Positions 16,961-25,570 of a stretch of 64,000 bases of DNA are shown here, in pieces. The notes beneath the pieces are model-generated. The model had not been told where the DNA came from and did no database searches. It saw only the letters and a list, made by a program, of their open reading frames with translations. Position numbers and translations under genes: made by a program. How positions within the stretch are numbered: the first letter of the stretch is position 1; each line of letters opens with the position of its first letter. Source of the DNA: Cyclobacteriaceae bacterium (GTDB lineage Bacteria > Bacteroidota > Bacteroidia > Cytophagales > Cyclobacteriaceae); assembly GCA_028285685.1 (NCBI GenBank), contig JANQOR010000032.1, positions 168,960 through 232,959 of the forward strand, read 5' to 3'.

Positions 16961-17995
16961 ATGAAAAGACTTGCTTGGCTTATAATCCTGGCACCTGGGC
17001 TTCTCCTTGGTCAAAAGGACGAAAAATTCAAGTCGAAGTATACCGTGGATGATCTTGATAAGGTCCCTGCAGCTCCAGACTATTCCCAAATGAAATATTG
17101 GATTGCTCATCCTGAGAAGGATGATGTTGCAGATCTTGTCCCTGGCAAGGGAGAATTGCTGCAGTATCAAGAAACGGCCGATGTGGACGTTTTTTTTGTC
17201 TATCCTACGATCTACACAAAAAAGCAACAACCTGAGAATCCGTGGTTGGCTGATGTAAATGATGAGAAGCTAAATCGTAGAATTGCTGAGTCCACCATAA
17301 AGAATCAGGCCACGGTGTTCAATGCCTCCGCAAAAGTCTATTCACCACTCTACAGACAGGCGCACATCGGCATCTATTACCTGGACCTGGAGTTGAAATT
17401 GACTGCACTGAAATTTGCTTATCAAGATGTGAGAAAGGCGTTTATTTATTATCTGGAAAATTACAACAAAGGACGACCCATCATCATCGCTTCTCACAGC
17501 CAAGGCACAACTCATGCGGAGAATTTGCTTAAAGAATTTTTTGAAGGGAAAGAACTGATGAGTCAACTGGTTGCTGCTTATTTGGTAGGTATGCCACTAC
17601 GAGATGATACTTTCAAGGCAATTCCTATCTGTGAAGAAGAAAATGATACAGGATGTTGGCTTAGCTGGAACACTTATCGACAGGGCTACTATCCACCCAA
17701 CCATGATTTTTGGTACGATGCTGGGGTCAGTGTTAATCCTCTGAGCTGGAAAAGGGACAGCACTTATGTTTCTTGGGGAGCGAACTTGGGCGGGGTACTA
17801 AAAAACTACAGAAGGATCCGCCTGGGAGTGTCCGACGCTCAAAACAAAGATGGAATGCTATGGATCAACAAACCGCGTTTTTTTGGAAATTTCTTAATCA
17901 ATTGGGATCGATATCATGTGGTTGACTACAATCTCTTTTACATGAATATTCGTGAAAACGTTGAAAAGAGAGTGGAGAATTATTTGAAGGATTAA
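16961..17995 (+). CDS. Secreted DUF3089-like alpha/beta hydrolase
   Basis: The ATG at 16961 (MKRLAWLIILAPGLLLGQ) starts a clean signal peptide; an ATG at 16925 would add 12 residues before it. The serine-hydrolase elbow ASHSQGTTHA lies near residue 180, and DVFFVYPTIY near 84 matches the DUF3089 family of lipase-like proteins. A C-terminal HVVDYNLFYMNI may hold the catalytic His. The substrate is unknown. The stop overlaps the convergent gene's stop by 4 bp. Confidence 0.82.
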   Translation: MKRLAWLIILAPGLLLGQKDEKFKSKYTVDDLDKVPAAPDYSQMKYWIAHPEKDDVADLVPGKGELLQYQETADVDVFFVYPTIYTKKQQPENPWLADVNDEKLNRRIAESTIKNQATVFNASAKVYSPLYRQAHIGIYYLDLELKLTALKFAYQDVRKAFIYYLENYNKGRPIIIASHSQGTTHAENLLKEFFEGKELMSQLVAAYLVGMPLRDDTFKAIPICEEENDTGCWLSWNTYRQGYYPPNHDFWYDAGVSVNPLSWKRDSTYVSWGANLGGVLKNYRRIRLGVSDAQNKDGMLWINKPRFFGNFLINWDRYHVVDYNLFYMNIRENVEKRVENYLKD

Positions 17996-18753
17996 CCTTC
18001 AGCCTGCTGCGACATGAAGTCATCAAGAAGAGCCATCATACGCTCATGGATCATGTACAGTCGGGTTTCAGCAATATATTTTGGAGTGAATTTACAAAAG
18101 GCGATGAAGTCCGTGAGCTGATCGCCTTTCAGCTTCGTCATTTCTGCTACCCATTCCCTTGTGAATTTTTGTTGAGCTTTTGTTGTAGTGTGTCTGCTCT
18201 TATCGATCTGTTGCATTTTCCTTTTCTCCTTTTCCTTTTTGCTAAATGCGTGATGCAGGAATGAGAAGGGATGAGTAGCGATAAACACGGGATGGGTAAA
18301 TTGCTTTTTTTCCAAAACGGTATACTCTTCCATTGTAGGTTGAGGAACTCCATGATACCAAAAGGATGTGTCCTCAGCTTCGGTGTCCACAATCATCTGT
18401 TTAAACCTGGAATACTCCGGGAGCTCACCGATAACAACCTCTTCCAGGTAAATAGTGTCCACAGGTAGAAAGAACTCGATGCGATCACCTACAAACCACG
18501 ATTCCCTGGCAATCCAACCGAGTACCTGGTATCCGACATTGGATAACATAAGCGTGTCACCCTCTATTGCGGGGATTCGGAATTTGCCGTAAGCGTCGGC
18601 AATGGCCAATTTACCTGAAGAAAGGTTTTGAATGTGGGCTCCTATGAGTTCTTCCTGTGTTGTGCTGTCTTTTACAATCCCATAAACAAATTTCCGTTGG
18701 GAAAATCCAACGAACGAAGTGAGTAAGAGTGCTATCGTAACTAGCTTTTTCAC
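17992..18753 (-). CDS. Carboxypeptidase-regulatory-like domain protein, 253 aa
   Basis: The gene starts with GTG (18751-18753); the signal peptide MKKLVTIALLLTSFVGFS follows at once. Residues about 22-100 form a CarboxypepD_reg-like beta domain (KFVYGIVKDSTTQEELIGAH, then DAYGKFRIPAIEGDTLML), common in Bacteroidota envelope proteins. The C-terminal half is helical and charged, with a KKEKEKRKMQ stretch. The function is unknown. Confidence 0.82.
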   Translation of the reverse strand: MKKLVTIALLLTSFVGFSQRKFVYGIVKDSTTQEELIGAHIQNLSSGKLAIADAYGKFRIPAIEGDTLMLSNVGYQVLGWIARESWFVGDRIEFFLPVDTIYLEEVVIGELPEYSRFKQMIVDTEAEDTSFWYHGVPQPTMEEYTVLEKKQFTHPVFIATHPFSFLHHAFSKKEKEKRKMQQIDKSRHTTTKAQQKFTREWVAEMTKLKGDQLTDFIAFCKFTPKYIAETRLYMIHERMMALLDDFMSQQAEG

Positions 18754-18840
18754 TTTATCAAATATCTTCAGATTGGAAGGAGAGGGATCTATTCATTATG
18801 AATTTTTAACAATTTAGTCGCCTGATGTGTTTTACTTCAA

Positions 18841-19320
18841 ATGGTGCGATTTTCCCAAAATTCAGGTATTTATACATTAAGAGTAATGCAGGAACTTCCT
18901 ATAGGGTTGCCTGAGGCCTGGGAGTTTTTTTCGTCACCATCGAACCTTGGCGAGATTACGCCGAAACACATGGGCTTTCGGATCACCTCCGGAGTGCCAA
19001 AGCGGATGTATCCTGGTCAAATTGTTAGTTACAGATTGTCACCGATTCCCGGAATCAAGATTAGCTGGGTTACTGAAATCACACACGTAGAAGATTTGAA
19101 GTTTTTTGTGGACGAGCAGCGGTTTGGTCCATACAGCATGTGGCATCATGAACACCATTTTGAGGAAAGAGATGGATCCGTATTGATGACTGATAAGGTT
19201 TCGTACAAGCTTCCCCTGGGATTTCTGGGACACCTCGCTCATTTTTTATTTGTTAAAAAGCAGCTCAAAGCCATTTTTGATTACAGAATAAAAGTGCTGG
19301 AAGAGAAGTTCGAAAGGTAG
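18841..19320 (+). CDS. SRPBCC-fold protein (START-like), 159 aa
   Basis: The sequence fits the single-domain SRPBCC family related to the cell-division inhibitor/polyketide cyclase proteins: LPIGLPEAWEFFSSPSNLGE at the start of the domain, WHHEHHFEE in the middle, and the closing helix KKQLKAIFDYRIKVLEEKF. Such proteins bind hydrophobic ligands in the cytoplasm. The start may be the ATG at 18841 or at 18886 (MQELPIGLP). The ligand is unknown. The next gene is 40 bp downstream on the same strand. Confidence 0.82.
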   Translation: MVRFSQNSGIYTLRVMQELPIGLPEAWEFFSSPSNLGEITPKHMGFRITSGVPKRMYPGQIVSYRLSPIPGIKISWVTEITHVEDLKFFVDEQRFGPYSMWHHEHHFEERDGSVLMTDKVSYKLPLGFLGHLAHFLFVKKQLKAIFDYRIKVLEEKFER

Positions 19321-19360
19321 AAGTATCTTTAAAGAACAGTAATCATTTAACCACGAAACA

Positions 19361-20638
19361 ATGAATCGTCGGGAACTTATTAAAGGTCTGGGACTCGGAG
19401 CTGCAAGCCTCCCGTTTCTGTCTGTGAATCTCAAAGCAAATCCTCTTCACTCCGATTGGAAAGGCACCTTTACGGATGATAAAGTGAAGGACGAAGGATT
19501 TTGGAAAAAATTCAAGAAGGACTACTATGATGTATCCAAAAATTTTATCAATCTGGAAAATGGTTTTTTTGGGGTGCAGCCAGTACCCGTTTACCAGGCT
19601 TACCTTAAGAATATTGAACGTCTCAACAAGGATTCTTCAAAGTATTTGCGAACAGAGTACGGGAAAGACCTGAAGGCGATCATGAAGCAGCTCGCAGCGT
19701 TTTCAGGAGTGAGTGATGAGGAACTACTGATCACACGAAATGCGACGGAGGCCATGAATATCATCATCAATGGACTTGACCTAAAAGCAGGTGATGAGGT
19801 AATTCTGCATAAGCAGGACTATTATAGTATGATTGAGGCTTTCGAAATGCTCGAAAAGCAGAAGGGCATTAAAATAAAAGTGATCCGAATACCACTTGTC
19901 CCCAAAAGTGACAAAGAAATCCTTGATAAATACGAAGCTGCTGTTACTGAAAAAACGAAGTGCATTTTGGTTACGCACATGATTCATTTAACAGGCCAGA
20001 TTATGCCTGTTGAGAAAATAGCCGATGCGTTCAAGCCAAAAGGAATTGACGTGATCGTTGACGCGGCACATAGTTTCGCCCAAATCGATTATAACCTTAG
20101 CGATCTGAACTGTGATTTTGTAGGAGTAAACCTTCACAAATGGTTTGGGAATCCGCTGGGAGCGGGTCTGCTCTATGTGAAGAAAGATCGGATTAAAGAC
20201 CTGCAACCTATGTTTGGTGATAGTTCGAAAGCCGAGGACGATATCAGAAGATTGGGGCATTTTGGTACGTTATCAGTGCCGATTGTTATGACGATTCCGG
20301 ATGCAAAAGATTTCAACGACATGGTGACGATCCCACTTAAGGAAAAGAGACTCCGATATCTACAAAACTACTGGACGAAGGAGGCGAGTGGAATTCCGAA
20401 GGTGAATGTTACTACACCCGCTAGTGATCCTAAACGAAGTTGTGCAATTGCAAGCTTTGCCATTGAGGGCATGAAAACGGAAAATGTAATCAGTGGTCTT
20501 CTTGAAAAACACAATGTGTTCACAGTGATAAGACATTTGGAAGATCAGGATGTGGTACGTGTTACTCCTAACCTATACAATAACACCGGAGAGATGGACG
20601 TGTTGTTGGAGGGAATTAAAGACTTGGCTGCGGGCTAA
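19361..20638 (+). CDS. Class V aminotransferase-fold PLP enzyme with twin-arginine-like signal
   Basis: A 425-residue fold-type I PLP enzyme resembling isopenicillin N epimerase and cysteine desulphurase-like proteins. The N-terminus MNRRELIKGLGLGAASLPFL looks like a Tat signal. The cofactor aspartate is in IVDAAHSFAQID (near 232) and the PLP lysine is K260 in GVNLHKWFGNPLGAGL. The reaction cannot be read from the sequence. It may form a unit with the SRPBCC gene upstream. Confidence 0.88.
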   Translation: MNRRELIKGLGLGAASLPFLSVNLKANPLHSDWKGTFTDDKVKDEGFWKKFKKDYYDVSKNFINLENGFFGVQPVPVYQAYLKNIERLNKDSSKYLRTEYGKDLKAIMKQLAAFSGVSDEELLITRNATEAMNIIINGLDLKAGDEVILHKQDYYSMIEAFEMLEKQKGIKIKVIRIPLVPKSDKEILDKYEAAVTEKTKCILVTHMIHLTGQIMPVEKIADAFKPKGIDVIVDAAHSFAQIDYNLSDLNCDFVGVNLHKWFGNPLGAGLLYVKKDRIKDLQPMFGDSSKAEDDIRRLGHFGTLSVPIVMTIPDAKDFNDMVTIPLKEKRLRYLQNYWTKEASGIPKVNVTTPASDPKRSCAIASFAIEGMKTENVISGLLEKHNVFTVIRHLEDQDVVRVTPNLYNNTGEMDVLLEGIKDLAAG

Positions 20639-20665
20639 ATGAATTAGCACAATATGCCTATTTTT

Positions 20666-20690
20666 AATTGTAATTAACCGAATTACAATT
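20666..20690 (+). promoter_or_regulatory. 10-bp inverted repeat overlapping the TTG start of the LytTR receptor gene
   Basis: AATTGTAATT (20666-20675) and AATTACAATT (20681-20690) pair perfectly across AACCG. The right arm covers the first two bases of the TTG start at 20689. It could be an operator or an mRNA hairpin hiding the start codon. No T-run follows on the plus strand, which argues against a simple terminator of the aminotransferase gene. Confidence 0.5.
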
Positions 20691-22329
20691 GAAGAGAGTA
20701 TTTGATTTTCTGTCTCTCTTGGTGATCAATCTTCTCCTAATAGTTTTTGTTGGTAGTGAAATCGACAAGTTCAAGCTAGAAATTGGCGGAACTAGGGATT
20801 TGGCCAATAGTAAAAGACGGATGTTGGTAGATCTCGACCATAATGGCAGTCTCGAAACCGTTGATTTTCGATCGATGGCCAATGACTTTTCAACAATCCG
20901 AATTGTCTCAACAGAGGGACTGATCTCTGAGATCAAGGTGCTGGGTCGCTGGATGTCTCCGCGAGCCCAATCATTTTTAGATATGGATGGAGATGGGAAA
21001 ATGGAAATTCTGGCTTTTACCGCTTACAAAGATTCCATTTGGCTGAACCTTGTAGATCACTTTGAAGTGTTGACGGAGTATCCCATTGAAGCACTTGATC
21101 CAGAATTTTCGATTGAAAACTATGACTATTCAGTTGAAATCGCTGGCACTTTTTCGGGGAAATTGATCTTCGCAATTAATGCTGGTTATCCGACCTATCC
21201 AAGATCAATTTATGTCCTTGACTTGTCTAATGGCGAAATGAAAAGATCTATGGAATTGGGTTCTTTGCTTAAACAACCTTATCTGTTCGACCTTGATTTA
21301 GATGGGAGACCTGAAGTAATCACAAGATCATTTGCTCCTGAAAACATCCATTACCATGTTCCATATACGGATAGTTCAGCTTGGCTCCGAATTTTCGATT
21401 TAGGTACCTCGCATGTTTTTGATCCCATTGAATATCGGTTTCAAACTAGCCATATCACGGTCCTTCCGGTGAGGACAGATAGCGCTAATTACCTTGCTGT
21501 CTCACACACGTACAATGGACTAAGAGAGGTCACTCCGCGAATTACATTAGTAGATTCTGCAGGCCAGGAAGTCTCGGTGAGTAGAGCCGAATCGAATAGA
21601 ACCCTTATTCCGATAAATAGTGAACTGTTCATTTATCACTTTGATGAGGAACGCGTTTACAAGAGTGATGCCTTTTTGAACCAGGTCAAGGTCGTTAGTT
21701 CAGGCATCCAGATATTACCTCTTCCGACAGACTTTTACGATTGGGACGATGATGGAGATGCAGAGTTTTTTTCTTTGCATGCCGACATGTTATACGTCTT
21801 TGACACGGATTTTAGCCTTATCGGGGAATTGGAATTGCCGGAGAGAATGATTGAAGGTCAGATCGGAAATTACGGACAAATTCTACTGTTTTCACAAGGC
21901 AAGGAATATGCGGTCAAGGTTCGCAAATCAATATTATTCATCTGGAGATTTCCAATATTTCTAGTAACAATTGTTATTGAGTTCTTTGTCATAATAAGAT
22001 TAAGAAGTAGAAGGTCAAAGTCTCTAAGTCATATCATTTTACCAGTGGGAAGAAAGAAACGTAAAGTATTGTTTTCAGAACTCGAATATCTTGAAACTGC
22101 CGGTGGACCTTACACAAATGTGTATCTCAATATCAAAGACAAGCCGTTATTGATCACTAAGAATATTGGAGCACTCGAGAAGCAGCTGCCCTCTGATCAA
22201 TTTGTAAGAATATCAAGAAAGCACATAGTGAAGAAGGGTCTTATTACAGAAGTGGGTAAAAATGAGGTTACGATATCAACGAAACATGGAGAATCCACAT
22301 TGGAAACATCTAAGAAGATTGAATTCTAG
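20689..22329 (+). CDS. Membrane-spanning LytTR regulator with periplasmic FG-GAP/VCBS-like sensor domain
   Basis: The start is TTG; the frame is closed by a stop 18 bp upstream and no ATG precedes the first membrane helix (residues about 5-22). A large extracytoplasmic part (about 23-415) has Asp-rich calcium-loop-like repeats: DLDHNGSLE (48-56), DMDGDGKME (98-106), DLDLDGRPE (near 203) and DWDDDGDAE (near 345), as in FG-GAP/VCBS propellers. A second helix (about 416-437) leads to a C-terminal LytTR DNA-binding domain (448-546; FVRISRKHIVKK). It should sense something outside and bind DNA inside without a kinase. The LamG lipoprotein gene follows. Confidence 0.87.
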   Translation: MKRVFDFLSLLVINLLLIVFVGSEIDKFKLEIGGTRDLANSKRRMLVDLDHNGSLETVDFRSMANDFSTIRIVSTEGLISEIKVLGRWMSPRAQSFLDMDGDGKMEILAFTAYKDSIWLNLVDHFEVLTEYPIEALDPEFSIENYDYSVEIAGTFSGKLIFAINAGYPTYPRSIYVLDLSNGEMKRSMELGSLLKQPYLFDLDLDGRPEVITRSFAPENIHYHVPYTDSSAWLRIFDLGTSHVFDPIEYRFQTSHITVLPVRTDSANYLAVSHTYNGLREVTPRITLVDSAGQEVSVSRAESNRTLIPINSELFIYHFDEERVYKSDAFLNQVKVVSSGIQILPLPTDFYDWDDDGDAEFFSLHADMLYVFDTDFSLIGELELPERMIEGQIGNYGQILLFSQGKEYAVKVRKSILFIWRFPIFLVTIVIEFFVIIRLRSRRSKSLSHIILPVGRKKRKVLFSELEYLETAGGPYTNVYLNIKDKPLLITKNIGALEKQLPSDQFVRISRKHIVKKGLITEVGKNEVTISTKHGESTLETSKKIEF

Positions 22330-22357
22330 TTAAGCCAATAAGGCTGTTTGTTAATCA

Positions 22358-22370
22358 GAATCATTGATTC
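22358..22370. promoter_or_regulatory. 13-bp palindrome between LytTR and LamG genes
   Basis: GAATCATTGATTC is a perfect palindrome around one central base, 28 bp past the LytTR stop. It may be an operator for the LamG gene or chance; there is no T-run. Confidence 0.3.
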
Positions 22371-22405
22371 ATTAAAGAACTTGAAAACTCGGATCCGGTG
22401 AAGGG

Positions 22406-22447
22406 ATTATTACAAAGATTTGATCCGAACCAAATCTTAGTAATAAT
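22406..22447 (+). promoter_or_regulatory. Long inverted repeat covering the start of the LamG lipoprotein gene
   Basis: ATTATTACAAAGATTTG (22406-22422) pairs with CAAATCTTAGTAATAAT (22431-22447) with one A-A mismatch and an 8-nt loop ATCCGAAC. The right arm ends on the second base of the ATG at 22446. In mRNA this would fold into a stable hairpin that hides the ribosome-binding region; as DNA it could be an operator. It is far longer than chance would give in a 116-bp spacer. Confidence 0.65.
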
Positions 22448-23177
22448 GAAGAAATTTATCTTACCAATTTTTATTGTCAGTACAGGTTTGCTAACAAGTT
22501 GTTTTCATGACCATTTTCCTCCCTTTGGTGGAGGAGGTGATGGGAGCAACGGCCCCAGTCCAGTAGCATATTACAAATTTGAAAATGACGCTCTTGACGA
22601 AACAGGTAACAACAATGGTGTTGTAAACGGTGCAACCTTTGTTGAAGACAGCGACGGAAATGAAAATGCTGCTATTGCCTTTGATGGACTATCTGACTTT
22701 GTGCAGATTCCAAGATCAAATGATGTGAATTTTGATACTGAGGATTTTACGATTGCCTTCCTCCTGAACACGACCACATCGAATGAAGGAGTTATTTTCT
22801 CTACTAGAAATACTTCAAATTGTTCTCAGGCGTCTGGTCCGACTTTCACTCTTACCATTAAGACTAGCGGCAGCTTTAGTGCGACTCTCAGAGGGTCAAA
22901 CGATATAAAGTATGGAATTACAAGTACTGAAGTGGCAAATACCGGGCAATGGACCAAATTGACTTTGTCAAGAAATGGAGGAATCATCAGGCTATATGTC
23001 GGCGAGGAGGAAACCCAAATAGCTATTGAGGAGAACACAGATTTTACCACTTTGGGAGATTTGTTTTTGGGTAGGACCATCTACTGTACCGGAAATCACC
23101 TAGAAGGGGCGATTGACGAACTAAGAATTTTTGAAGAATACTTGACAATAGAAGAAGTCATGGAGCTCTATAACTGA
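22446..23177 (+). CDS. LamG-domain lipoprotein (concanavalin-like fold), 243 aa
   Basis: The ATG at 22446 begins a lipoprotein signal (MKKFILPIFIVSTGLLTSC); a frame extension from 22398 lacks sense as a signal. After a Gly/Ser tether the LamG/concanavalin domain starts at AYYKFENDALDETGNNNG and closes with GAIDELRIFEEYLTIEEV, the usual end of LamG-like jellyroll domains. Two cysteine-containing loops (SNCSQ and YCTGN) may pair. Such domains bind glycans or proteins at the cell surface. It lies after the FG-GAP/LytTR gene and may be its target. Confidence 0.87.
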   Translation: MKKFILPIFIVSTGLLTSCFHDHFPPFGGGGDGSNGPSPVAYYKFENDALDETGNNNGVVNGATFVEDSDGNENAAIAFDGLSDFVQIPRSNDVNFDTEDFTIAFLLNTTTSNEGVIFSTRNTSNCSQASGPTFTLTIKTSGSFSATLRGSNDIKYGITSTEVANTGQWTKLTLSRNGGIIRLYVGEEETQIAIEENTDFTTLGDLFLGRTIYCTGNHLEGAIDELRIFEEYLTIEEVMELYN

Positions 23178-23205
23178 TCCCTTTTTAGCGGCGAAAGTAG
23201 GAGAG

Positions 23206-23241
23206 AACTGGAAGAGACCTCATCTACTCTTTCAGTTTTTT
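23206..23241 (+). terminator. Rho-independent terminator after the LamG gene
   Basis: AACTGGAAGAG (23206-23216) pairs with CTCTTTCAGTT (23227-23237), with one G-U pair and a 10-nt loop, followed by T residues. It lies 29 bp past the LamG stop. Confidence 0.7.
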
Positions 23242-23321
23242 CTGTCAATTGGCTATGTTAGGGCTTAATTGGAGCCGTGTCCAAATGTAGTCAGCGGAAA
23301 GACTTGCTGGTTTGCTAAAAT

Positions 23322-24068
23322 TTGGGTCAGTTAACATCAATAGTGAAAAAGTCACCCACAATCTCAATAATCATCCCCACTCTTAACGAAGAAGGGTACC
23401 TTCCTGTCACCGTTACAAACACGCTCAAATGTGCCGACGACCCAGACAGGCTGGAAGTCCTGGTGGTTGATGCAGGAAGCACGGATCAGACAATAAAATC
23501 CATAGAGGGTCAAAATACACGCATTTTTGTAAAGCCCGAATTTGTTCTGAAGAAACATAAGAGCCTCAATTTCGGTATTGAACAGGCTGCTGGAGATGTT
23601 CTAATCTTTCTTGATGCAGACACGATCCTACCAATAGGGTATGATACACTGGTTTTGAAGATGCTGGATCAGCCAAATGTGGTCGGTGGAGCTTTTGAAT
23701 TCTCGTTTGACCATTCGGATTGGAAACTCCGGTTACTTCAAAGGTTTAATAGAATTCGCTACCGTTTTGGTCACATGTATTATGGTGATCAAGCGGTTTT
23801 TTGTCTAAAAAGCACTGCGACAGAAGTGGGACGCTATCCTCCTAAAGATTTGATGGAAAGCGCCTATTTCTGCAAACGCTTGCTTACCGTCGGTAAGCTT
23901 GGGCTAATCAAATCACCAGTAAAAACCTCTGCGAGAAGATTTATCACTAATGGATTCTTCAAGGTTTTCTGGTTTGACTTTACCATGTGGATTCGCTTCG
24001 TGCTTAATATGCCGGTGGAGCAGTACGGGAAGAGGTATTGGGGGCTGAACTTAGAATCTGATGGATAA
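23322..24068 (+). CDS. Family 2 glycosyltransferase, 248 aa
   Basis: A GT-A glycosyltransferase: ISIIIPTLNEEGYLP opens the domain, VVDAGSTDQT follows, and LDADT serves as the DxD metal motif near residue 98. It resembles the small family-2 enzymes of the TIGR04283 type. No ATG lies near the start; TTG at 23322 or GTG at 23343 (seven residues shorter) is used. C-terminal residues include two hydrophobic segments. The next glycosyltransferase gene overlaps it by 8 bp. Donor and acceptor are unknown. Confidence 0.87.
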   Translation: MGQLTSIVKKSPTISIIIPTLNEEGYLPVTVTNTLKCADDPDRLEVLVVDAGSTDQTIKSIEGQNTRIFVKPEFVLKKHKSLNFGIEQAAGDVLIFLDADTILPIGYDTLVLKMLDQPNVVGGAFEFSFDHSDWKLRLLQRFNRIRYRFGHMYYGDQAVFCLKSTATEVGRYPPKDLMESAYFCKRLLTVGKLGLIKSPVKTSARRFITNGFFKVFWFDFTMWIRFVLNMPVEQYGKRYWGLNLESDG

Positions 24069-25071
24069 ACCATTGGTCTCGATCATCATGGCGGTCAAAG
24101 ATACCGAGCCATACCTACCAGGCTGTCTTGATTCCATTTTAGCTCAAACGTATGAACATTGGGAGCTTATTGCGGTAAATGATCACTCTTCGGATAGAAC
24201 ACCTGAAATACTGGAGGAATACAGAAAAAAAGATGCTAGAATTCGTGTCTTCCATAGTCAAAGACATAAACTAATCCCAACGCTTAAGGAAGGATATCAA
24301 CATGTTCGGGGCAGTCTAATCAACCGAATGGACTCAGATGATAAAATGCCGGAGGATAAACTGGAAGCTTTGGTCACTGAGTGGATGAAACATGGCAAGG
24401 GGACTATCATCGCAGGTGGAACTCAGCACTTCGTTGATGAAGGTGAGGTTGGCGATGGGTTTTTGAGGTATGAAAAGTGGTTAAATCAGGTAGCTGCGCA
24501 AGGAACTCACTACCAGGAGATATACCAGGAGTGTGTTATTCCATCGCACAGTTGGATCATACACAAGGAAGATTTCGATTTGGTCGGAGCCTTTGAACCG
24601 GAAGTGTACCCCGAGGATTATGACCTTTGTTTTCGCTTTTATAAAGCAGGACTACGAGTTGTAGGCATTGACAAGGTTCTACATTTCTGGCGAGACAGGT
24701 CCAACCGGATTTCCAGAACCTGGGAGGAGTACAAAGACAATCGGTACTTTGAGCTAAAGATCCCTTACTTCTATGAACTGGACCGAGACAGGCAGCGACC
24801 CCTAGTTCTTTGGGGAGCCGGACGAAATGGAAAATACCTTGCCAAACTGATCCAGAAGAAAGAGCAAACTTTTCACTGGGTCTGTGATAATGAAAAGAAA
24901 ATAGGAAGAGATGTTTATGGCATCACAATGAAGCGATACGACGTGATACCTGAACTCGAAAACCCCCAAGTCCTTATTGTGGTTTCTTCTCCGAAAGAAA
25001 AAGCGGAGATCTCGAGGTTATTAGATTCTTGGGAAAAAGAACCTGTTCGCGATTATTGGTTTTTTCTTTAG
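24061..25071 (+). CDS. Family 2 glycosyltransferase with C-terminal Rossmann-like domain, 336 aa
   Basis: The N-terminal GT-A domain opens with LVSIIMAVKDTEPYLPGCLD and has VNDHSSDRTPEI and the DxD-type motif MDSDDKMP near residue 91. After about residue 240 a second domain begins with PLVLWGAGRNGKYLAKLI, a glycine-rich nucleotide-binding pattern like the small cap domains found at the end of some polysaccharide glycosyltransferases. It overlaps the previous gene by 8 bp, so the two are likely translated together and act in one surface-glycan step series. Confidence 0.87.
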   Translation: MDKPLVSIIMAVKDTEPYLPGCLDSILAQTYEHWELIAVNDHSSDRTPEILEEYRKKDARIRVFHSQRHKLIPTLKEGYQHVRGSLINRMDSDDKMPEDKLEALVTEWMKHGKGTIIAGGTQHFVDEGEVGDGFLRYEKWLNQVAAQGTHYQEIYQECVIPSHSWIIHKEDFDLVGAFEPEVYPEDYDLCFRFYKAGLRVVGIDKVLHFWRDRSNRISRTWEEYKDNRYFELKIPYFYELDRDRQRPLVLWGAGRNGKYLAKLIQKKEQTFHWVCDNEKKIGRDVYGITMKRYDVIPELENPQVLIVVSSPKEKAEISRLLDSWEKEPVRDYWFFL

Positions 25072-25101
25072 ACGTTTTCCCTTCCAGCGCGGACTCCGCT
25101 T

Positions 25102-25524
25102 CTAAGCGACATTCACTTTTCTTGAGCCTTCAGCTTCTTTTTTGTGTGCTAGCTTAATCCGGAGAATGCCATCCTTCAGTTCGGCAGATATCTTATCTCT
25201 ATCCACAGATTTTGGCAATTGGAATTTTCGCTCAGCGAAATCAAGATTGATCTCCTGTGTGAGAAAATTCTCCTCTTCCACCAATTCCCTTTTTGCCGAA
25301 ACTTCTAGCATATCTTCTACCAGTGAAACAGATATTTCCTCTTTCTTAAATCCCGGAAGGTATACCTCAAGATTGTATTCGTTTTCCTTTTCAGAAGCGT
25401 TGGTAGGAGCTATCCATGTGTCCGCAGTAGCATCCCTGCCCATAAAATGATGAGGGTCTATAAACCGATTGTACCTCTCTCCGATCCGGGAGAAAGGTCC
25501 GTAATGTATTTGATTCAGTGCCAT
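25102..25524 (-). CDS. Hsp20/alpha-crystallin small heat-shock protein
   Basis: A 140-residue protein with an alpha-crystallin domain over about residues 36-138. NLEVYLPGFKKEEISVSL begins the domain, and the core ends ISAELKDGILRIKLAHKK, containing the ELKDGIL consensus. Family members hold unfolding proteins in large oligomers under heat or oxidative stress. It is a single-gene unit convergent with the glycosyltransferases. Confidence 0.92.
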   Translation of the reverse strand: MALNQIHYGPFSRIGERYNRFIDPHHFMGRDATADTWIAPTNASEKENEYNLEVYLPGFKKEEISVSLVEDMLEVSAKRELVEEENFLTQEINLDFAERKFQLPKSVDRDKISAELKDGILRIKLAHKKEAEGSRKVNVA

Positions 25525-25570
25525 GATTATTTTGTTTTTGCTAAAGTAGAATGAGGCACTTTCCGAAACA

